DNA from: Bathynomus jamesi | Lineage: Eukaryota > Arthropoda > Malacostraca > Isopoda > Cirolanidae | DNA length: 64,000 bases | Assembly: GCA_023014485.1 (NCBI GenBank) | Contig: JAJOZX010002704.1 | Location: forward strand, 1 to 64,000 | Reading direction: 5' to 3' | Part shown: piece by piece, positions 1 to 13,400 of the stretch | Numbering within the stretch: position 1 is the stretch's first letter | Layout: each line of letters starts with the position of its first letter | The notes under the pieces: generated by a model | Databases searched by the model: none | What the model was told of the DNA's origin: nothing | The model's input: the letters and a program-made list of their open reading frames with translations, nothing else | Program-made: the position numbers and the translations under genes

Positions 1-1493
1 CCAGCAGTTTCTTTCTTCAATTTATTCCAGAATTTAGCAAAATTTGTGAAGGTATCATATAAGCGAATGGCCATCTGGATTGAAGTTGTTGGACATCATC
101 TGGGGAAAGAAAAGATGAAACGATTAAAGCTAATGGTGAAACCAGGTGGTCAGGGAAGCCAATGCAGCAACTACTATATTTGGAAATTTTGACGAGATAT
201 GTATCAGTAATTTGTGGATCTTCTGACATGTTTATCCATTATTCAAAGCTCTAACAATTTTGATGCAAAAACAAAACACGAGGCAAATGTTTTACTGTCT
301 AGCCTTCTAGAATTTCAAACAATATTGACAGCATTCACATACTTATATATCTTTCAAATTACAGCACCTTTGTCAAGCTATCTACAGACAAGTGGCTTAA
401 ATATGTTTACTGCATGGAATATGGTAGAAAAATCCATTACAGATTTGAAGAAAAGATCAAGAGAATATGATAAAGTATATAGTCAGGCTTTGAAATTTGC
501 CAACAAATCCAATGAGCACATTGCACAATTCAATAATGATGAAAATCAAACAGTGAAAATTGATTTTGTAAAAAATGAGTTACCAATCAAGAGGAAACAT
601 AAAACAAAGAGAATGGCAGATGAACTAGCTGCTGATGAAAAAAACACATCTGATTCTTTATCAGACTATCGTGTACATGTGTTCAACTTGATAATGGATC
701 GTGTTGTACAATCACTGGAATCCCATTTCATTGACCATAGACAACTATATAAGGATATGTCATGCCTCGATCCATCAAATTATGAATATATTACTAAAAA
801 TGGTCTTGAAGAAGAAGCATTGGAAGGTATTCTTGAGCTTGCTCCAGGGATAAATAGAAGTGAAGTAAAATTAGAATTGCAGTCTTTTGCATCGAACTTT
901 AAAATATTTAAGCTTTGCTGAATGATGATAATGCAGAGAGCAGCAGTAAAATGAATTCATGCTCTAAATATTGTAGCAATTGTCCATCATGTGTTCTGTA
1001 TATTCTTGCATCAAACAGACTTAATGACGAGGCATATGATAATCTTTACCAAATGTACAAAGCTATCTGTACACTGTCTGTGACTCAAGTTCAGTGTGAA
1101 CGGGCATTTTCTAAGCTTAAAATAATAAAAACAAGATTACGAAATTCTTTGTCGGAGGAGAATCTGGAAGCATACATGTTGATGTCTATAGAAAAGGTCA
1201 TGTTGGATGAGTTAGACATGGAAACTATAATAGACCGATTTGCAAACTCGAGTAATGAACTTAAAAAACTACTCTTAGTATAGCATGTATGTATGTATAT
1301 GCAGGCAGTACTTGTAAAATATTTGCACTTATTGGTAAAATAAATCTATAAAAAAATATTAACTTGTTTTATTTAAACAAACTTAACTCATAAATAGGCC
1401 TATCAGGATAGGACTGGAATTGAATTATGTAATGGGGTTATGGGCCCCCTGACCCCTTTGGCAGACAAAATTTTATGAGCCAGTCCTCCACTG
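1..1493 (+). mobile_element. hAT transposon remnant, right end
   Basis: The left end lies outside the window. The right end is taken at 1493, where the plus strand reads TCCTCCACTG; its complement, CAGTGGAGGA, is a typical hAT terminus. The next 8 bases (acactgat) would be the target duplication, but the partner copy is not in view. The element holds the transposase remnant at 4-1283 and an AT-rich 3' tail. Confidence 0.6.
4..1283 (+). pseudogene. hAT transposase, C-terminal part (ZMYM1-like)
   Basis: Coding sequence is open at the window edge and reads in three frames: about 4-195, 214-921 and 915-1283. The first piece resembles the RNase-H-like core of ZMYM1-type hAT transposases just before the conserved Arg-Trp segment; that segment is broken here by a frameshift. 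The middle piece is a lysine-rich linker region. The last piece carries the C-terminal hAT dimerisation domain, with the signature CERAFSKLKIIKTRLRNSL. In active elements this protein binds the ends and catalyses cut-and-paste transposition. At least two frameshifts mean it cannot work. The family call rests on motif recognition only. Confidence 0.75.
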
Positions 1494-1495
1494 AC

Positions 1496-1830
1496 ACTGA
1501 TCATACCAGAACTTGAATACTGCTCCCCATACAAGAAGGAAGAAATTAATAAACTAGAAGATATTCAGAGACATTTCACAGCCAAGATCGATGGCTGCAA
1601 AGAACTCATCTTCTGGGAAAGACTACGTAAACTAAATCTGTACCTCCCTGGAAAGAAGAAGAGAGAAGTACACCATAATATATAGAGAGAAAATGATGAA
1701 AAACTGGTACCAAACCTTTCACAAACTCAACTCAATTACCGTCCAAACAACACTGAAAAATAGGAAAGGCAGAATGTGTAGTGTTCTGAAATTAAAGTTC
1801 ATACCTCAGAAGTGCCCTTTTTTCCAAAAA
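1496..1830 (+). pseudogene. LINE reverse transcriptase, C-terminal remnant
   Basis: Translation from about 1498 gives the end of a Jockey/CR1-type LINE ORF2: a 'P-LEYCS' motif, then a segment with 'KLEDIQRHFTAKIDG' and 'WERLRKLNLY', typical of the region after the RT thumb. A frameshift near 1680 leads into a basic tail. The rest of the LINE is cut off on the left by the hAT end at 1493, so the hAT probably inserted into this LINE. Non-functional. Confidence 0.65.
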
Positions 1831-1995
1831 AAACATCCGTATAAATGCTGTGAAGAGACTTATTTTTTAAGGGGGGAGGAGATGGTGCCATTTTTGTTAA
1901 CTTTCAGCCCCCCACCCATCTGAAGTGTCCTGTGCACGGGCTTGCCGAACGTGAAGCCCTTACCCACAAACCATTTAAAAGGTGTGATTTAAAAA

Positions 1996-1997
<2 letters not shown>

Positions 1998-2042
<45 letters not shown>
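1998..2042. repeat. (CT)n microsatellite
   Basis: About 22 uninterrupted CT dinucleotides. Confidence 0.98.
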
Positions 2043-2043
<1 letters not shown>

Positions 2044-2044
<1 letters not shown>

Positions 2045-2940
2045 CTTCCGCTCTACTCCAAATCCTTTTCACTTAGTACCTCTTAATACAAACTAATCTA
2101 TCATATTTTGCGACTTTTTAACTCTGGTAGGATTCAATTCCTTTCATATAGTGTAAGAGATACTTAAATTCATGTATTATGCCATATGATGTGCGTAATA
2201 AATAATCATTTTTAAATAGTTGGAGCGTTGAAGGTCATCTGTAATAATCTATAGACTACCCCTCAAGCCCACTCTCAACACTTAGATTCCCCTAAGACAC
2301 GGGCGTCTTCAAGTAACATGAATGCGTAGAGATCTAAGGTGTTAGATTCCATATTATATAATTTATGTGCTTGGTTTAAGAACGCTGGCATTGAAGGATG
2401 GGAGGAAGGGACAGTAAAAGCGATAATAGGTTTAATGAAGGAAGTGGAATGAGGATGGAGGTAAGCGTTGCTATGTCGAAGGAAACGAGGTTGGGTGGGG
2501 AATTACGAAGGGAGGAGGAAATGTTAAACACAAACTCAAATATTTATTTTAATGCCCTAGACCTAGAAAGACAAAGAGCAAAATACCTTAAACTAACAAT
2601 GAATTGACAGAAACAGAAGAGTCTGGTCTTAGACGCACTGAGGTTTAACGTATGTGGCTAGAGGCCGCCACCAGAATTACCACTATTACCTAAGTCATAA
2701 TAAGGTTTTTTACTATGACAGAGTAGTCATGAGTAGTTATGGAAATAAAATATGATTATACTGTTGGTGGCTGACTATATTCAGTTGGGATATAAACTAT
2801 TGCTGACAATCTTTGGATCCTTGGCTTTTAAGACGAATTTTTTATGCATATGTTCAACAAAATAGGAAATTGGCTGATTATTATTACCATTCGAAGGGTT
2901 GGTACCCTTCACAACCGAAATCAATTTCAGAAGGGGTGCA
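2044..2940. other. No gene recognised
   Basis: AT-rich sequence with short chance ORFs only. A 69-codon ORF at 2398-2607 is low in complexity (Gly, Arg, Glu) and resembles nothing I know. Confidence 0.6.
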
Positions 2941-2949
2941 TGGTATCCT

Positions 2950-3886
2950 CATTTCCTTTATCGTCCCAGCACGCTTCACATAGGCCATTTACACAAAGCT
3001 GGAAAGGCAATGCGGGGAGCACTGGTGACATTGCATGAATATGGTGTGCCAATAAGAGAAATATCAAGACGACTAGACGTTCATCGAAGCACTGTGGAAC
3101 GGTGGATTCATCGGTATGAAGCAGAAAACTCAATCGCTACTTTGCCGAGGTCTGGTCCTCCGCGTTCAACATCTCAAGAGGAAGATGCTGCGATTGTTAA
3201 TCATGCCAGAGAGCATCCGTTTGTTCCAGCGACGCATATTTACAGACACCTGAACCTTCGTTGTAGCGCAAATATAGTGAACAACAGACTTCACGAGGCA
3301 GGGTATTTTTCTCGCCGTCCAGCTATAAAACCTGCATTGACGATTGAGCATAAAGAGGCGCGGATGGGATTTGCCTTGCAATACTTGCCGCAGGAGGAAG
3401 AATTCTGGAGAAAAGTTGTGTACGGTGACGAAAAAACATAGTCATGGCTATGGTGTAGGAGAATTGACTCAAGTAGATGGACGCTTTACGGGACAGCAAT
3501 ATTGCCAGATACTGGAAGAGGTGCTGCTACCCAGTGTTCGTGCGTATCTGGTTCCAGCACTGGAACCATTTTACTTAATGGAAGATAACAGTCCCATTCA
3601 TAGGAGTAACGTTGTGAGAGCGTGGTACGAAGATCATCCAGAGATTATTAATCTAATTCTGCCACCACGTTCTCCTGATTTGAATCCGATTGAAAACCTT
3701 TGGGCAATAATGATTAACGAATGGGAGCAGCGCAATGAAAGAACATTTGAAGCACTTTTAGCTCACACGAGGAATAGTTGGGAGAACTTACGCCGAACAC
3801 CAAACATTCCCTACAATCTGACCTCTTCTCTGCCGCAACGATTGCAAGAAATTATTGATGCTGGAGGAAGCTATACGAAATACTGA
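2950..3886 (+). pseudogene. Tc1/mariner-type transposase, internally deleted
   Basis: Two ORFs form one broken Tc1-like transposase. The first (likely from the ATG at 3011, to 3441) has a helix-turn-helix DNA-binding region (IREISRRLDVHRSTVERWI) and a second basic domain. It ends at the first catalytic motif, YGDEKT. The second (in frame from about 3440 to 3886) resumes well downstream. It holds the second motif (EDNSPIH) and the third (SPDLNPIENLW), giving D, D and E residues of a DDE transposase. About 50 residues between the first motif and the resumption are missing, so there is an internal deletion plus frameshift. I could not place its terminal repeats. Confidence 0.85.
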
Positions 3887-3889
3887 TTT

Positions 3890-4700
3890 AAAGCCAAGAC
3901 GTAAATGTGTATCGAATATATATTTGTTAATATAGAATTTTATTATATTTTTATGTTTGACATCTACAAAAGTATATATTGTGACCATTTGTTGAAACAA
4001 ACTATGAGAAGGTAATAGTTTCAGGAAAAAAATAAAAACTGGCAACATCGAGGTCATCACATGTTTATGGGAATTGTCATATGATATGCTACCAATAAAC
4101 TCTTATATACTTCTATATACAGTATACTATATTACGTAATAATTACGATGAACAAATCAAATGCAAATTTCTCTGATTCACGGCCCACCAGTCTTGCTTT
4201 AGACTAATGACTTTCATAAGATGGAATAGGTTTAACATAGTTCGTTTAATAGGTTACCACTTAAAACAATGGATAAACTATCTATTAGTGAGACGACCGT
4301 GACTTCCTCGAAATGCGAGCGCGTGAGAGGTTCACTGAGAAATTTGGTCATTAGATTCTTCACGTAGGATATATATCACAAACAACAATATTGACAACAA
4401 TTCCCAACAATTACTTAATATCAATAATTGCATTTTAGCAAATAATTTAGACCTGCGTGAAAATAACTTAGGTATCATGCCATGATTTGGGATATTTGCC
4501 GAATTAGTCGTTCTCTATAGTCTACAGTATATATTGAGACGGTATAATGTAATGCCAGTTAATATTATGATGACTAGGATTGCTCCATAACCATCCCAAC
4601 ATCCCGAAACTTGCTCCATTCTGCTTCTTAATTATTTGTATTTTTAAACACTAAAATGTAGCAGAAGTGACGTAATAATGGACGTCATTGATTGTGTTAG
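3890..4700. other. No gene recognised
   Basis: AT-rich intergenic sequence after the Tc1 remnant; no convincing coding or repeat structure seen. Confidence 0.5.
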
Positions 4701-4705
4701 AGCAG

Positions 4706-6106
4706 TTATGTGCACCAATCCGAACACACCTCCGCTGCCATAAGGACCGCCCATTTTATACTTAACAGACTAGCTTGGGACGAGACAGAAGCGTGAGATT
4801 TCTTGTAAGCACTGTACAGCAAATTTAGAGTTCTGCCAGAACCTTTTTTATAATTCACCCACAGTTGCTGTCCGTATATATTACTGCAGAAAGTACGAAA
4901 GAGAGTGTCTTTAGCTTCACTTGTACAGAATCGAAAGTTCCTTATGGTCATATTCGTTTTAGCACACAGGCATCGAGATTGTTTTCTTATATCCGAGTCA
5001 TCACTCAAGGAGCTGGTAATAGTTTGACCCAAATACTTAAACTTTTGTACTTCCTCAATTACTTCACCATTCAGTTTAAACCTTATATCAGCTGGCTGAT
5101 TACAGCTTTTAGGATGAAATTGCATAACCTTAGTTTTTGTAATATTAAAAAGAATATCGTGTTTCTGCGAATACACTTCGCAGACTTTTAGTAGCCGATC
5201 CAGACCTTTAACAGAGGGACTTATTAACACCATATCATCGGCATAAACTAAGTTATTTATCCTTGTATTATTTATACATCATCCCACTGTTGCCTCATTA
5301 AGTGGAGCAATTAATCCGTCGATATACACATTAAACAGCATAAGAGGAGAGCAAGGAGCCTTGTCTCACCCCGCAAGAGGAGCCAAAACACTCGGATAGT
5401 ACATTGCCCCACCTAACAGTGAAAGATTGGTGGGAATACCAAAATTTCAATAAATTTAATATGAACATGGGAACCTTCCTGTTTTCTAGTTTTGCAAATA
5501 AAATATTGTGGTTCACCCTATCATATGCCTTACTTATATCTAGGAAACAGCTATAAATAGTTGAATTACTGTCAATGTACTTAGATATTATTTCTTTATG
5601 TACATAGATACACAGGTCAGTTGAGTGGGACCTGTTAAAGCCAAACTGATTAGATGTTCATAGGAAATCATTTAATCGGCGTAACAAGAGTTTTTCTAGT
5701 AGTTTCGAGAAGGAGGAAGCGACAGCAATAGGCATGTAATTATTGCTGGACAGAATGTCTCCGTACTTATTTTTGACAGAGGCAAGATATATACCCTCAT
5801 GAACTCTGCAGGGATATAGCTATGAGCAAGCATGGCTGATAGGAGCAATGATATATGCAGACATACTACGTCATTTGCATATTTTAAGTGCTCATTCGAT
5901 AAGTCATCTACCACTGACGCAGAACCAGTCTTTAACTCTTTAATTAACCTCTTTACTTCAGAAAATGATATCAAAGTATTTTCCCTTGTCCCTCCCACAA
6001 TCGTTTGGCTGCAATCTATCTTAAGATTATCCCTACTCACACTGTTAAGAATGTTAGAATAGTGGTTTTTCCACAGCTTTGCAATTTCATCCTCCCCCGA
6101 CACCCC
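4706..6106 (-). pseudogene. LINE reverse transcriptase fragment
   Basis: On the minus strand the order is: a pre-RT segment (about 6100-5830, with SEVKRLIKELKTGSA resembling the conserved 'P--KAPG-D' entry to the RT fingers), an RT segment at 5516-5331 ending with the motif GVRQGS, the catalytic box YADDMVL near 5235-5250, and a thumb/C-terminal segment (5233-4706) with KTKVM and KYLGQTI. This order is diagnostic of a non-LTR retrotransposon ORF2. Several frameshifts and stops inactivate it. The 5' side is cut at the TA repeat at 6107. Confidence 0.8.
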
Positions 6107-6130
6107 ATATATATATATATATATATATAT
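6107..6130. repeat. (TA)n junction between two LINEs
   Basis: A short TA tract separating the minus-strand LINE from the plus-strand LINE; both lack their 5' parts here. Confidence 0.9.
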
Positions 6131-7232
6131 GTGGGAAAGAGGAAGAGATGTGTTCTGTGTGTTTATTGATTTTAAGCAGGCTTTCAATTCGGTATGGAGA
6201 AAAGGTATGATGAAAGTGCTGGAATGCTGGGGAATAGAACAAAGCATAATTGACACAATCAACAGTTTATACGAACACACAACAGCAAGAGTAAGGAAAG
6301 ACCAGATCTTAACGGAGCGATTCAGAACAACGGGCGGAGTGATACAAGGGTGCCCGATGTCCCCCACCTCTTCAACATGTTTATAGAATGGGTAATGGCG
6401 ATGGCACTAGAAAATTGCCATACAGGTGTTAAGATCGGTGGGGTGGAAATAACAAACTTGAGATATGCGGATGATATAGTTCTACTAGCATAATCGAAAG
6501 AAGGTCTCCAGAGAATGGTCTCATTGACAGAAGAACAATGTGCCAAATACAAGCTGGTGGTTAACAGAGAGAAGACAAAATGTATGAAGATTGGACGCCT
6601 GAGAGAAGTTTCAGATAATACGGCTGGGCGGAGAAAAGTAGAACAGTTGGATGAGTTTAAGTACTTGGGAGTACACTTTACTACTTTACTACATACGGAG
6701 GCACAGAGAGGACAGTTCAAGAGGGAATATCATTGGGACGAAGATCATTTGAAAGACTAAACAAAATCTGGAAAGACAGGAACATCTCATTAAGTCTGAA
6801 AATCAGACTATTAAGAGTAATAGTCATTCCTACGGTATTATACGGTGCAGAGTGTTGAACGCTGAAGAAGACAGAGGAAAAGAAACTGCTGGCATTTGAA
6901 ATGAAATGTTTAAGAGAGATATGTAATGTGCGGTGGGAGGACAGGGTAACCAACGAATGAGTGAGAGAAATGAATAATGTCAGAGACTCGATATTAGACC
7001 GGGTAAGAGATGCACAGAGGAGGTGGTTTGGGCATGTACAAAGGATGGACCGAGAGAGATGGCCGAAGATGGTGCTGCATGGACGAGGGAAACGTGGCTT
7101 AGACGTTTCCGGAGAGCAAACGAGGAGCGGACCGTGCAGCAGCTGACTCACATTGCGTCGGACAGAGGGACGTGGAGAGGATGGAGACATCGAATGTGGG
7201 ACCCAACCCGGAGAACTCCGGACGGGACTTAA
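6131..7232 (+). pseudogene. LINE reverse transcriptase fragment (RTE/I-like C-terminus)
   Basis: A 5'-truncated ORF2. It starts inside the RT with FIDFKQAFNSVWR (the A motif), followed by GVIQGCPMSP, the catalytic LRYADDIVLLA, then VNREKTKCM and FKYLGV. It ends with a tail containing RRWFGHVQRM, typical of RTE- or I-related LINEs whose host annotations often read 'craniofacial development protein 2'. In-frame stops and at least three frameshifts make it dead. It runs into a (TA)n tract directly after the last recognisable codons, as expected for a LINE 3' tail. Confidence 0.8.
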
Positions 7233-7239
7233 GTCAAGT

Positions 7240-7242
7240 AAG

Positions 7243-7304
<62 letters not shown>
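7240..7304. repeat. (TA)n microsatellite at LINE 3' end
   Basis: About 30 TA units directly after the plus-strand LINE. Confidence 0.95.
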
Positions 7305-7308
<4 letters not shown>

Positions 7309-7978
7309 TTTGTATTGATATTTGCTTTTGAATTTGCTATTTATAATGAATTCATTTCTCACCCCTTCCTAGAATTGCAGAACCAGCGCACCTCAGGAAA
7401 AGGTGGAGTTCCTCCTTTTGCACATTTTGAACATCTTTTATAACTATCAGTTCTGAACTGTACGTAATGTTTGTAAGAAAATACAAAATAAACATATATA
7501 CTTAAACATATGATACTCTCATATGAGGCAGGACTTCTGATTCACCATATATATGTACTGGGTGGGAGAAAAGTATTTAAGGATTTTATACATGCAACTA
7601 TTTAGTTAACAACATTACACAGATAAGTGTTCAGATGTTGAAACAAATGAAACAAAAAGTCTATAAGAATTTCATTCATACAAATATTTTGTTAAATTGT
7701 AATTTAATCTTCAAAGAGTTCTCCATCCGCTATGATACATTTGTGGATTCTCTCTCTGAAACTCTTCATTGTTCTTCTGAATATACTGAGTGGGGGTCCT
7801 TTTCAGTTCTTCATCTATTCCGAGGCTAAGGGCATTCATTGGATAGATGAAATCAGGAGTGTAGAGTTTGTGGGACCTCGCCAGTAGGGTAGGTTGATTT
7901 GGAACTGTGATCTTGGACTAGTCTAGATAGAAAGGTATTAATGTATAAAAAACGTTGCACCAACTCATATTTGTGAAA
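7305..7978. other. No gene recognised
   Basis: AT-rich. A reverse-strand stretch near 7740-7800 has a weak transposase-like look, but too little to call. Confidence 0.4.
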
Positions 7979-8520
7979 ATGATTGTATTTTTTGAGAATA
8001 AAACAGAGCCTCCTACCCTCCGCCAAGTTATTCAGTACAGTTATTTCCTTCAAAACAGCCACCCAGACTTGAAAGACTATGATATTGCTAAAATGATAGC
8101 AAAGGATGTGATTGAGATCTGGCAGGCAGTGAACCCGCGGCTGCCCCTGTATGAGGAATATTATGTAGTGAAATTGATGGATAAAGTGTGCTTCAAGAAA
8201 GCAAAAGAGATAAACAGGAAATCTCTTTCTACAGTCCAGGAGCAGAATCTGGAGGAAAAGCTTGATAAACTTTTTGACATTTCTGCTTGCACCTGTAAGC
8301 TACCTGTTCGTCTCTGTGATGACAATGCTGTGAAGTGCAAGAAAGAAAATTGTCAAACACAGCACATAATCTGCACCTGTCCTCCCAGTAAGAAGGTAAT
8401 GCTATTATTTTTTTAACTTTTAACTGGCCGAACTTAGTGCGATTAGGTGCCTTTAAAATGGAAGGAAATTCAATGCTTGTAATTGAAAAATATCCGCATT
8501 TTCCTCCTGTAATCTTCCTT

Positions 8521-8541
8521 CCCCCCCCCCCCCCCCCCCCC
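8521..8541. repeat. Poly-C tract in intron 1
   Basis: Twenty-one consecutive C residues in the inferred first intron of the 7979-16394 gene. Confidence 0.9.
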
Positions 8542-8879
8542 TGGTAATAGAAATTAATAATCATTTTTTTTCAGGATTTTATCTCTTATTTTAGATCCGC
8601 TATTTAATATACTTTAATATTTCAGGTTCCAGTAGAGGAGTGAATACTTGAGAGATCAGAGGGCCAAAATAGGACCCAAGGGCTCTTTCCAGCTGGGATC
8701 TGTGGATAAAGCTGCTGTGAAGACAGACCAGAGGGCTGCAGCTGAAGCAGAAAGATTACAGAGCCAGATTCAACAGCAGCAGGAAGTGGATTTGGCCACT
8801 TTTGCTTCCACATCTTCACAAGATATTTCTTTTGAATCCAGCTCAGGAGAATCAGGAGGTAATATATTTTTTTTCTTAT

Positions 8880-9165
8880 ATCTTATCCCATTTCTACCCA
8901 AATTTATCCCCCTTTTTGTCCCTATTTCCCCCCTTTTTCCCCATTTTCGCTTTAGTAATTTATTATTTTTTCGCCCATTTTCACTGACTTTTACCTGAAT
9001 TTTTACCCATTTTTTCCCCCTATTTCCCACTTTTTTCCCCCATTTTCGTTTAAGTAACTTATTCTTATTTCCGCCAATTTTCGTCGATTTTTACCCATAG
9101 TTTTCCCTACTTTTTCCCCTATTTTCCCCCATTTTCGCTTTAGTAATTTATTTTTTATTTTCATT
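8880..9165. repeat. Pyrimidine-rich tandem repeat in intron 2
   Basis: Three imperfect copies, about 95 bp apart (near 8940, 9038 and 9129), of a T/C-rich unit containing CCATTTTCGCTTTAGTAA. The array ends at the AG before exon 3 and could have extended the polypyrimidine tract. Confidence 0.75.
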
Positions 9166-9900
9166 TCAGCCATCTGGTGGTGAAGCTGAAGAGTTCAAGC
9201 ACAAGGAGGCACCCAGTGTAGGTTACAGCTTTTTGAAAACCCCCCAATATGCCATGGAACTGATCAGGGTGATGTTTCTTCCAATCTTGGGGCAAGTCTT
9301 GCTAATGCCTTCCTCCTGGACTTACAAGCTATGGATCTGCTTAAGCCTGGCCTTGATGTGAAACAGATAATAGTTGATAAATCGAAAATGGACAGGGAAA
9401 AAGCTAGAATGAAAGTGAAAAGTGATGAAAAGCACAATGAGGGTCTGGAAAAGTTTGTCTGTATTGGGGTTGATGGAAAGTTGACAAGGACACTTTGCTG
9501 TACAGAGAAGTTAAGGTGAAAATGGGGAGACTAAGCTGAAGAAAGGAAAGGGACAAGAGCACCATTTGACTTTCACAAAGGAGCCGGCAACTGAAAGTGG
9601 AACATATCTTACTCACAGAGTCATCCCAATTAAAGGTGCGACTGGAGTTCTTCTTGGTGAAGAAGTTGCTAGTGTCTTGGAGGAGTTTAACAGTGTTCAT
9701 ACCCTGAAAGCTGTCCTCCTTGACAACACAAATACAAACACTGGCTGGGAGGGAGGCCTTGTAACAGCTCTGGAAAATAAATTGAACGAAAATTGCACAC
9801 CATTGGCTGTTCACTCCATCAGAATGAGGTTCCTTTCAGAGCTGTTTTCAAGCATCTTGATGGCAGTACCAAAAGTCCCATTGCTTTCACTGGTCCACTG

Positions 9901-10085
9901 TAGTCCAGGCAATCTAGAGCAAAAATAGCTTCAACCTGGGCAAAATTGCTTCAGAAGCTTTCTAAACTGTTTCCAGCTCAGGAACCATTGCAGAATAACA
10001 TATCCAAAATCCGACAAAGTTGGACCCCGGGGACACCCCCAAAAATGAATTCAAAATGGCGGACTGGCAGTTTCCTACGAAATAC
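9901..10085. repeat. Left TIR of the AcademX-like element
   Basis: Inverted copy of 15020-15188. After TAGTCCAGGCAAT a ~20-bp divergent stretch follows, then a long near-identical block from ACCTGGGCAAAATTGC to TTTCCTACGAAA. Confidence 0.93.
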
Positions 10086-10477
10086 AATAAATTTTAATTT
10101 CGCTTTGTAGAGAGAGTTATGACGTTTTTCTTGATCAGTAAAATGTTTTAAAACATTTTCGTTTCTAAATTAACCTATATGACACTAAAAATTGTATTAG
10201 GCGGCTAGTATTAAACTATGATGTCACGTAATGTAAATAAAATATACTGTATGGAGTGTATGTGAGAATGGACATTGCTACATCTTTATAAACTTATATT
10301 ATATATAACTCTTTAATTCCTACTACCCACTATCAAATCTGCGTATTTGTGCTTGTCATTTTCTTTAAAACTGTTATTATGTACTCCTTTTAAATACTGC
10401 AACACAGTTTATTATTGTGTTTTCTGTTTCAGACTGACTCGGTGTACGGCTGACTCGGTGTGCGTCCGCCTTCAAGA

Positions 10478-13400
10478 ATGCAGACCCCTGAAGAATTGTG
10501 CGTGATTTGTAAGGAGAAATTGGACAGCGGACAGGAAGTGGTTCACATCTCGCAAAAAGGAGCAGATGGTATAAATGCATCCAGCCGCAGCCGTGGAAGC
10601 GATGTTGTTGCAACAGCTGGAATAAGTGTTCACGTTGTATGTAGGAAAAGGTTTACGGATAAAAAGACCATTGAAATAAAGAAGCGACAGACCGCAGCCG
10701 AGGCAATACCAAGGAAAAGTGCTCGTTTTCATGAATACGCATTTTCCAGTGCTACTCACTGTTTGTTTTGTGATACCTTTGTGGACTTTTTTTCCAAACA
10801 CAAACCAAAATCAGAGCATGTCAAAATAAGAACTACAGAGTTCTCCGAAACCATAAAAAGGTGCTGTGAAAGCCGCTGCGATGAATGGTCGTTTAATGTA
10901 AAAGGCCGCCTGGAGTATTATCTTCGTGATCTTCCTGCTGCAGATTGTCTACCATCACACCATGATTCGAAGAAAGGGGACCAACTAATGAAGAGCAACA
11001 CCAAGCATTCCTTCAGACCTGTGCTTACCTGGAAGAGAATGATGATGAACAACTGTTGATTGGAGACCTAATTTCCAAAATGGAGGAATATCTTCAAGGA
11101 AGTCAGAGCTCTGTCTACGAACGCAGGCACATGAAGAGAAAGCTTTTAGAACGTTACGGAGACAAGATCATATCAGGTGAAAGTGGGAAGGGAGATGTAG
11201 TAACACTACGAGAGACAGCTAATGAAATTCTTATAGATTATCACAAAAAGTCGAAAGAATGTGATATAGATATAGAGCTACAGAAGATTTACCTAGTAGA
11301 AGCTGCTGCAAAAATAATCAGAAGTGATATCAAGTCTGTCGACTCGCCTAGAAAATGTGTATCCATCTCCAAATGACATCACTGCAGAAAGTGCTCTTGA
11401 TTACATTCCCAACAGTCTGAAATTGCTATTATCAAAAGCATTTGCGGGACAGGATGCTTCAAGAAAAATAGGTGCAATTGGGCAGAGCATTAGCAAGCAA
11501 CCCGTCCTAGAGGATTACTATGTCCACTACAGATCGGTTTGTCGGGTCAGCTACACCACAACTTTAGGTCAAGGTACCTTATTGACGTTCTCCATCAGCT
11601 GGGTTACTGTTCGTCGTATGCAGAAGTAACAAGATTCGAAAGAAACGCGGCGCTGGCAAGTGGGTCTGGCTCTTTTACTGTTGATGAAAACACTGCAGTC
11701 CTTCTAGCAGCAGATAACGTCGATCATGATGTCTGCACTTTGGATGGGAAGAATACCTTTCATGGAATGGGTATGATTGCCGCAATAACTCCGAAGATCA
11801 AGATCCACCCTTCTATTCACAGGCGTAATGTTGGTGACAATGACATTAAGAAGATTGCAACCGTTGACATTAGGGAATATAGACACGCGAGAAGCATGTT
11901 GAGGGACATCTCATTCCGCGAACTTCCAGTACCCACTGCCACCATAAGTCGACTTAGTCTTCTCTGGCAGATATCTTCAGCAGAAAGATCAGGTCCAAGT
12001 TGGTCCGGAACAATGCAGGCAATTCACGGTGGATCAAGTGTCTCACATCCAGGTGTGGCATCGATCACGTTCCTTCCCATCATAGATATGTCGCCAACTG
12101 ACATGACCTGCATATTTTCGACATTACTATATTTGAGCAAGATAGCACGCGATCAAAAGTCCCACGCATTATTACCTTTGATCAGCCTTTGTTCTGGAAA
12201 GCTTCCCAAATCATCAATGAACAGAGAGACCTGCAGGACATTGTTTTAATGCTGGGATCATTTCACACTCTGATGAATCTTTTGGGAGCAGTCGGTATTC
12301 TTATGAATGGTTCAGGATTGTCTGAAGTACTTCAAGAAATATACGGACGAAATGCCGTGCAACACATGATGTCTGGAAAAGCTGTTTCAAGAGCGATACG
12401 TGGTCATATGATAGTAGATGCAGCTCTTAGTACCTTACTAGTCGCAGACGTTTTCCCTCGTAATGAAGATGGAACTCCTCATGACCTCCATAAGGAAGCT
12501 TGTGACCTGCTCGACGATGTTATGACCGCCAAACAATCAGTTGAGGAAGTGGAATCTTCGAATGCATTGTCTCAGATTGCTACCACTTTGGATGCGAAGA
12601 AACTGACCTACAATCTACTTCGCAAACAAGTCAACTCTGGTTGGAATATCAGCGAATGATCAACATTGCACGTTCCTTGATAACAGCAGACAGAACCGGC
12701 TCGTGGGATTTGCACTTGCAAGCTATGCTGGAGACCATCCCCATAATTGCAGCAGCCGGACATCACAATTACCTGAAATCGATATACCTGTACCTGCAGA
12801 AAATGTTAAGTTTGCCTTCTGAAAATCCAGCCGTTAACAAAATGTTCCAGGAAGGTAAGTTTGTGGTAAGAAGAAGCGACAGATTATGGGCCGGACTCGG
12901 CACAGACCTGGTGATAGCACAAGTACTAATGCGTTCCCTGAAAAGCAGAGGCGGACTGACACGCGGAAGTGGATTTACAGACATCCAAAGGACAACGTGG
13001 CTCTTTTCTATGCCTCTGTGTTCCACTTATAACTTAGCAATGCAGGAATACACCAGAGTTTTGTTGGAAAGTAGTGAACAGCACAAGGAAATGAGGGGAA
13101 GTAGACAAATCAGGGACAGTAATGACATGAAGAAAGTACTTGAACGTCTGGAATCCTTATCCCCATTCCATTCTACCTCGGGTCTCTGCAACATTGTAAC
13201 AGGGCTAACTGCTGATCCTGGAGTTAACGTTCATCAATTGCATTCAATCGGTACGAACATTGTCGTAAAAATGATTGGGAAACAAGCCTTTACATATTCT
13301 GCCAAAAGATCTGACAAAGTGAAAACACTAGGATCTGCTTCTGCCGTTGTGATCACTGATGCTTCAGATATAGAAGTAGATCCTGCACTACTGTTTCACA

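Noticed and set aside
3788..4060. Minus-strand 90-codon ORF over the Tc1 remnant end
   Set aside because: A shadow of the plus-strand transposase plus AT-rich sequence.
9901..10085. Reading the Academ TIR as host coding sequence
   Set aside because: Open frames run through it, but both arms are mirror copies and removal restores the host frame, so it is terminal-repeat sequence.
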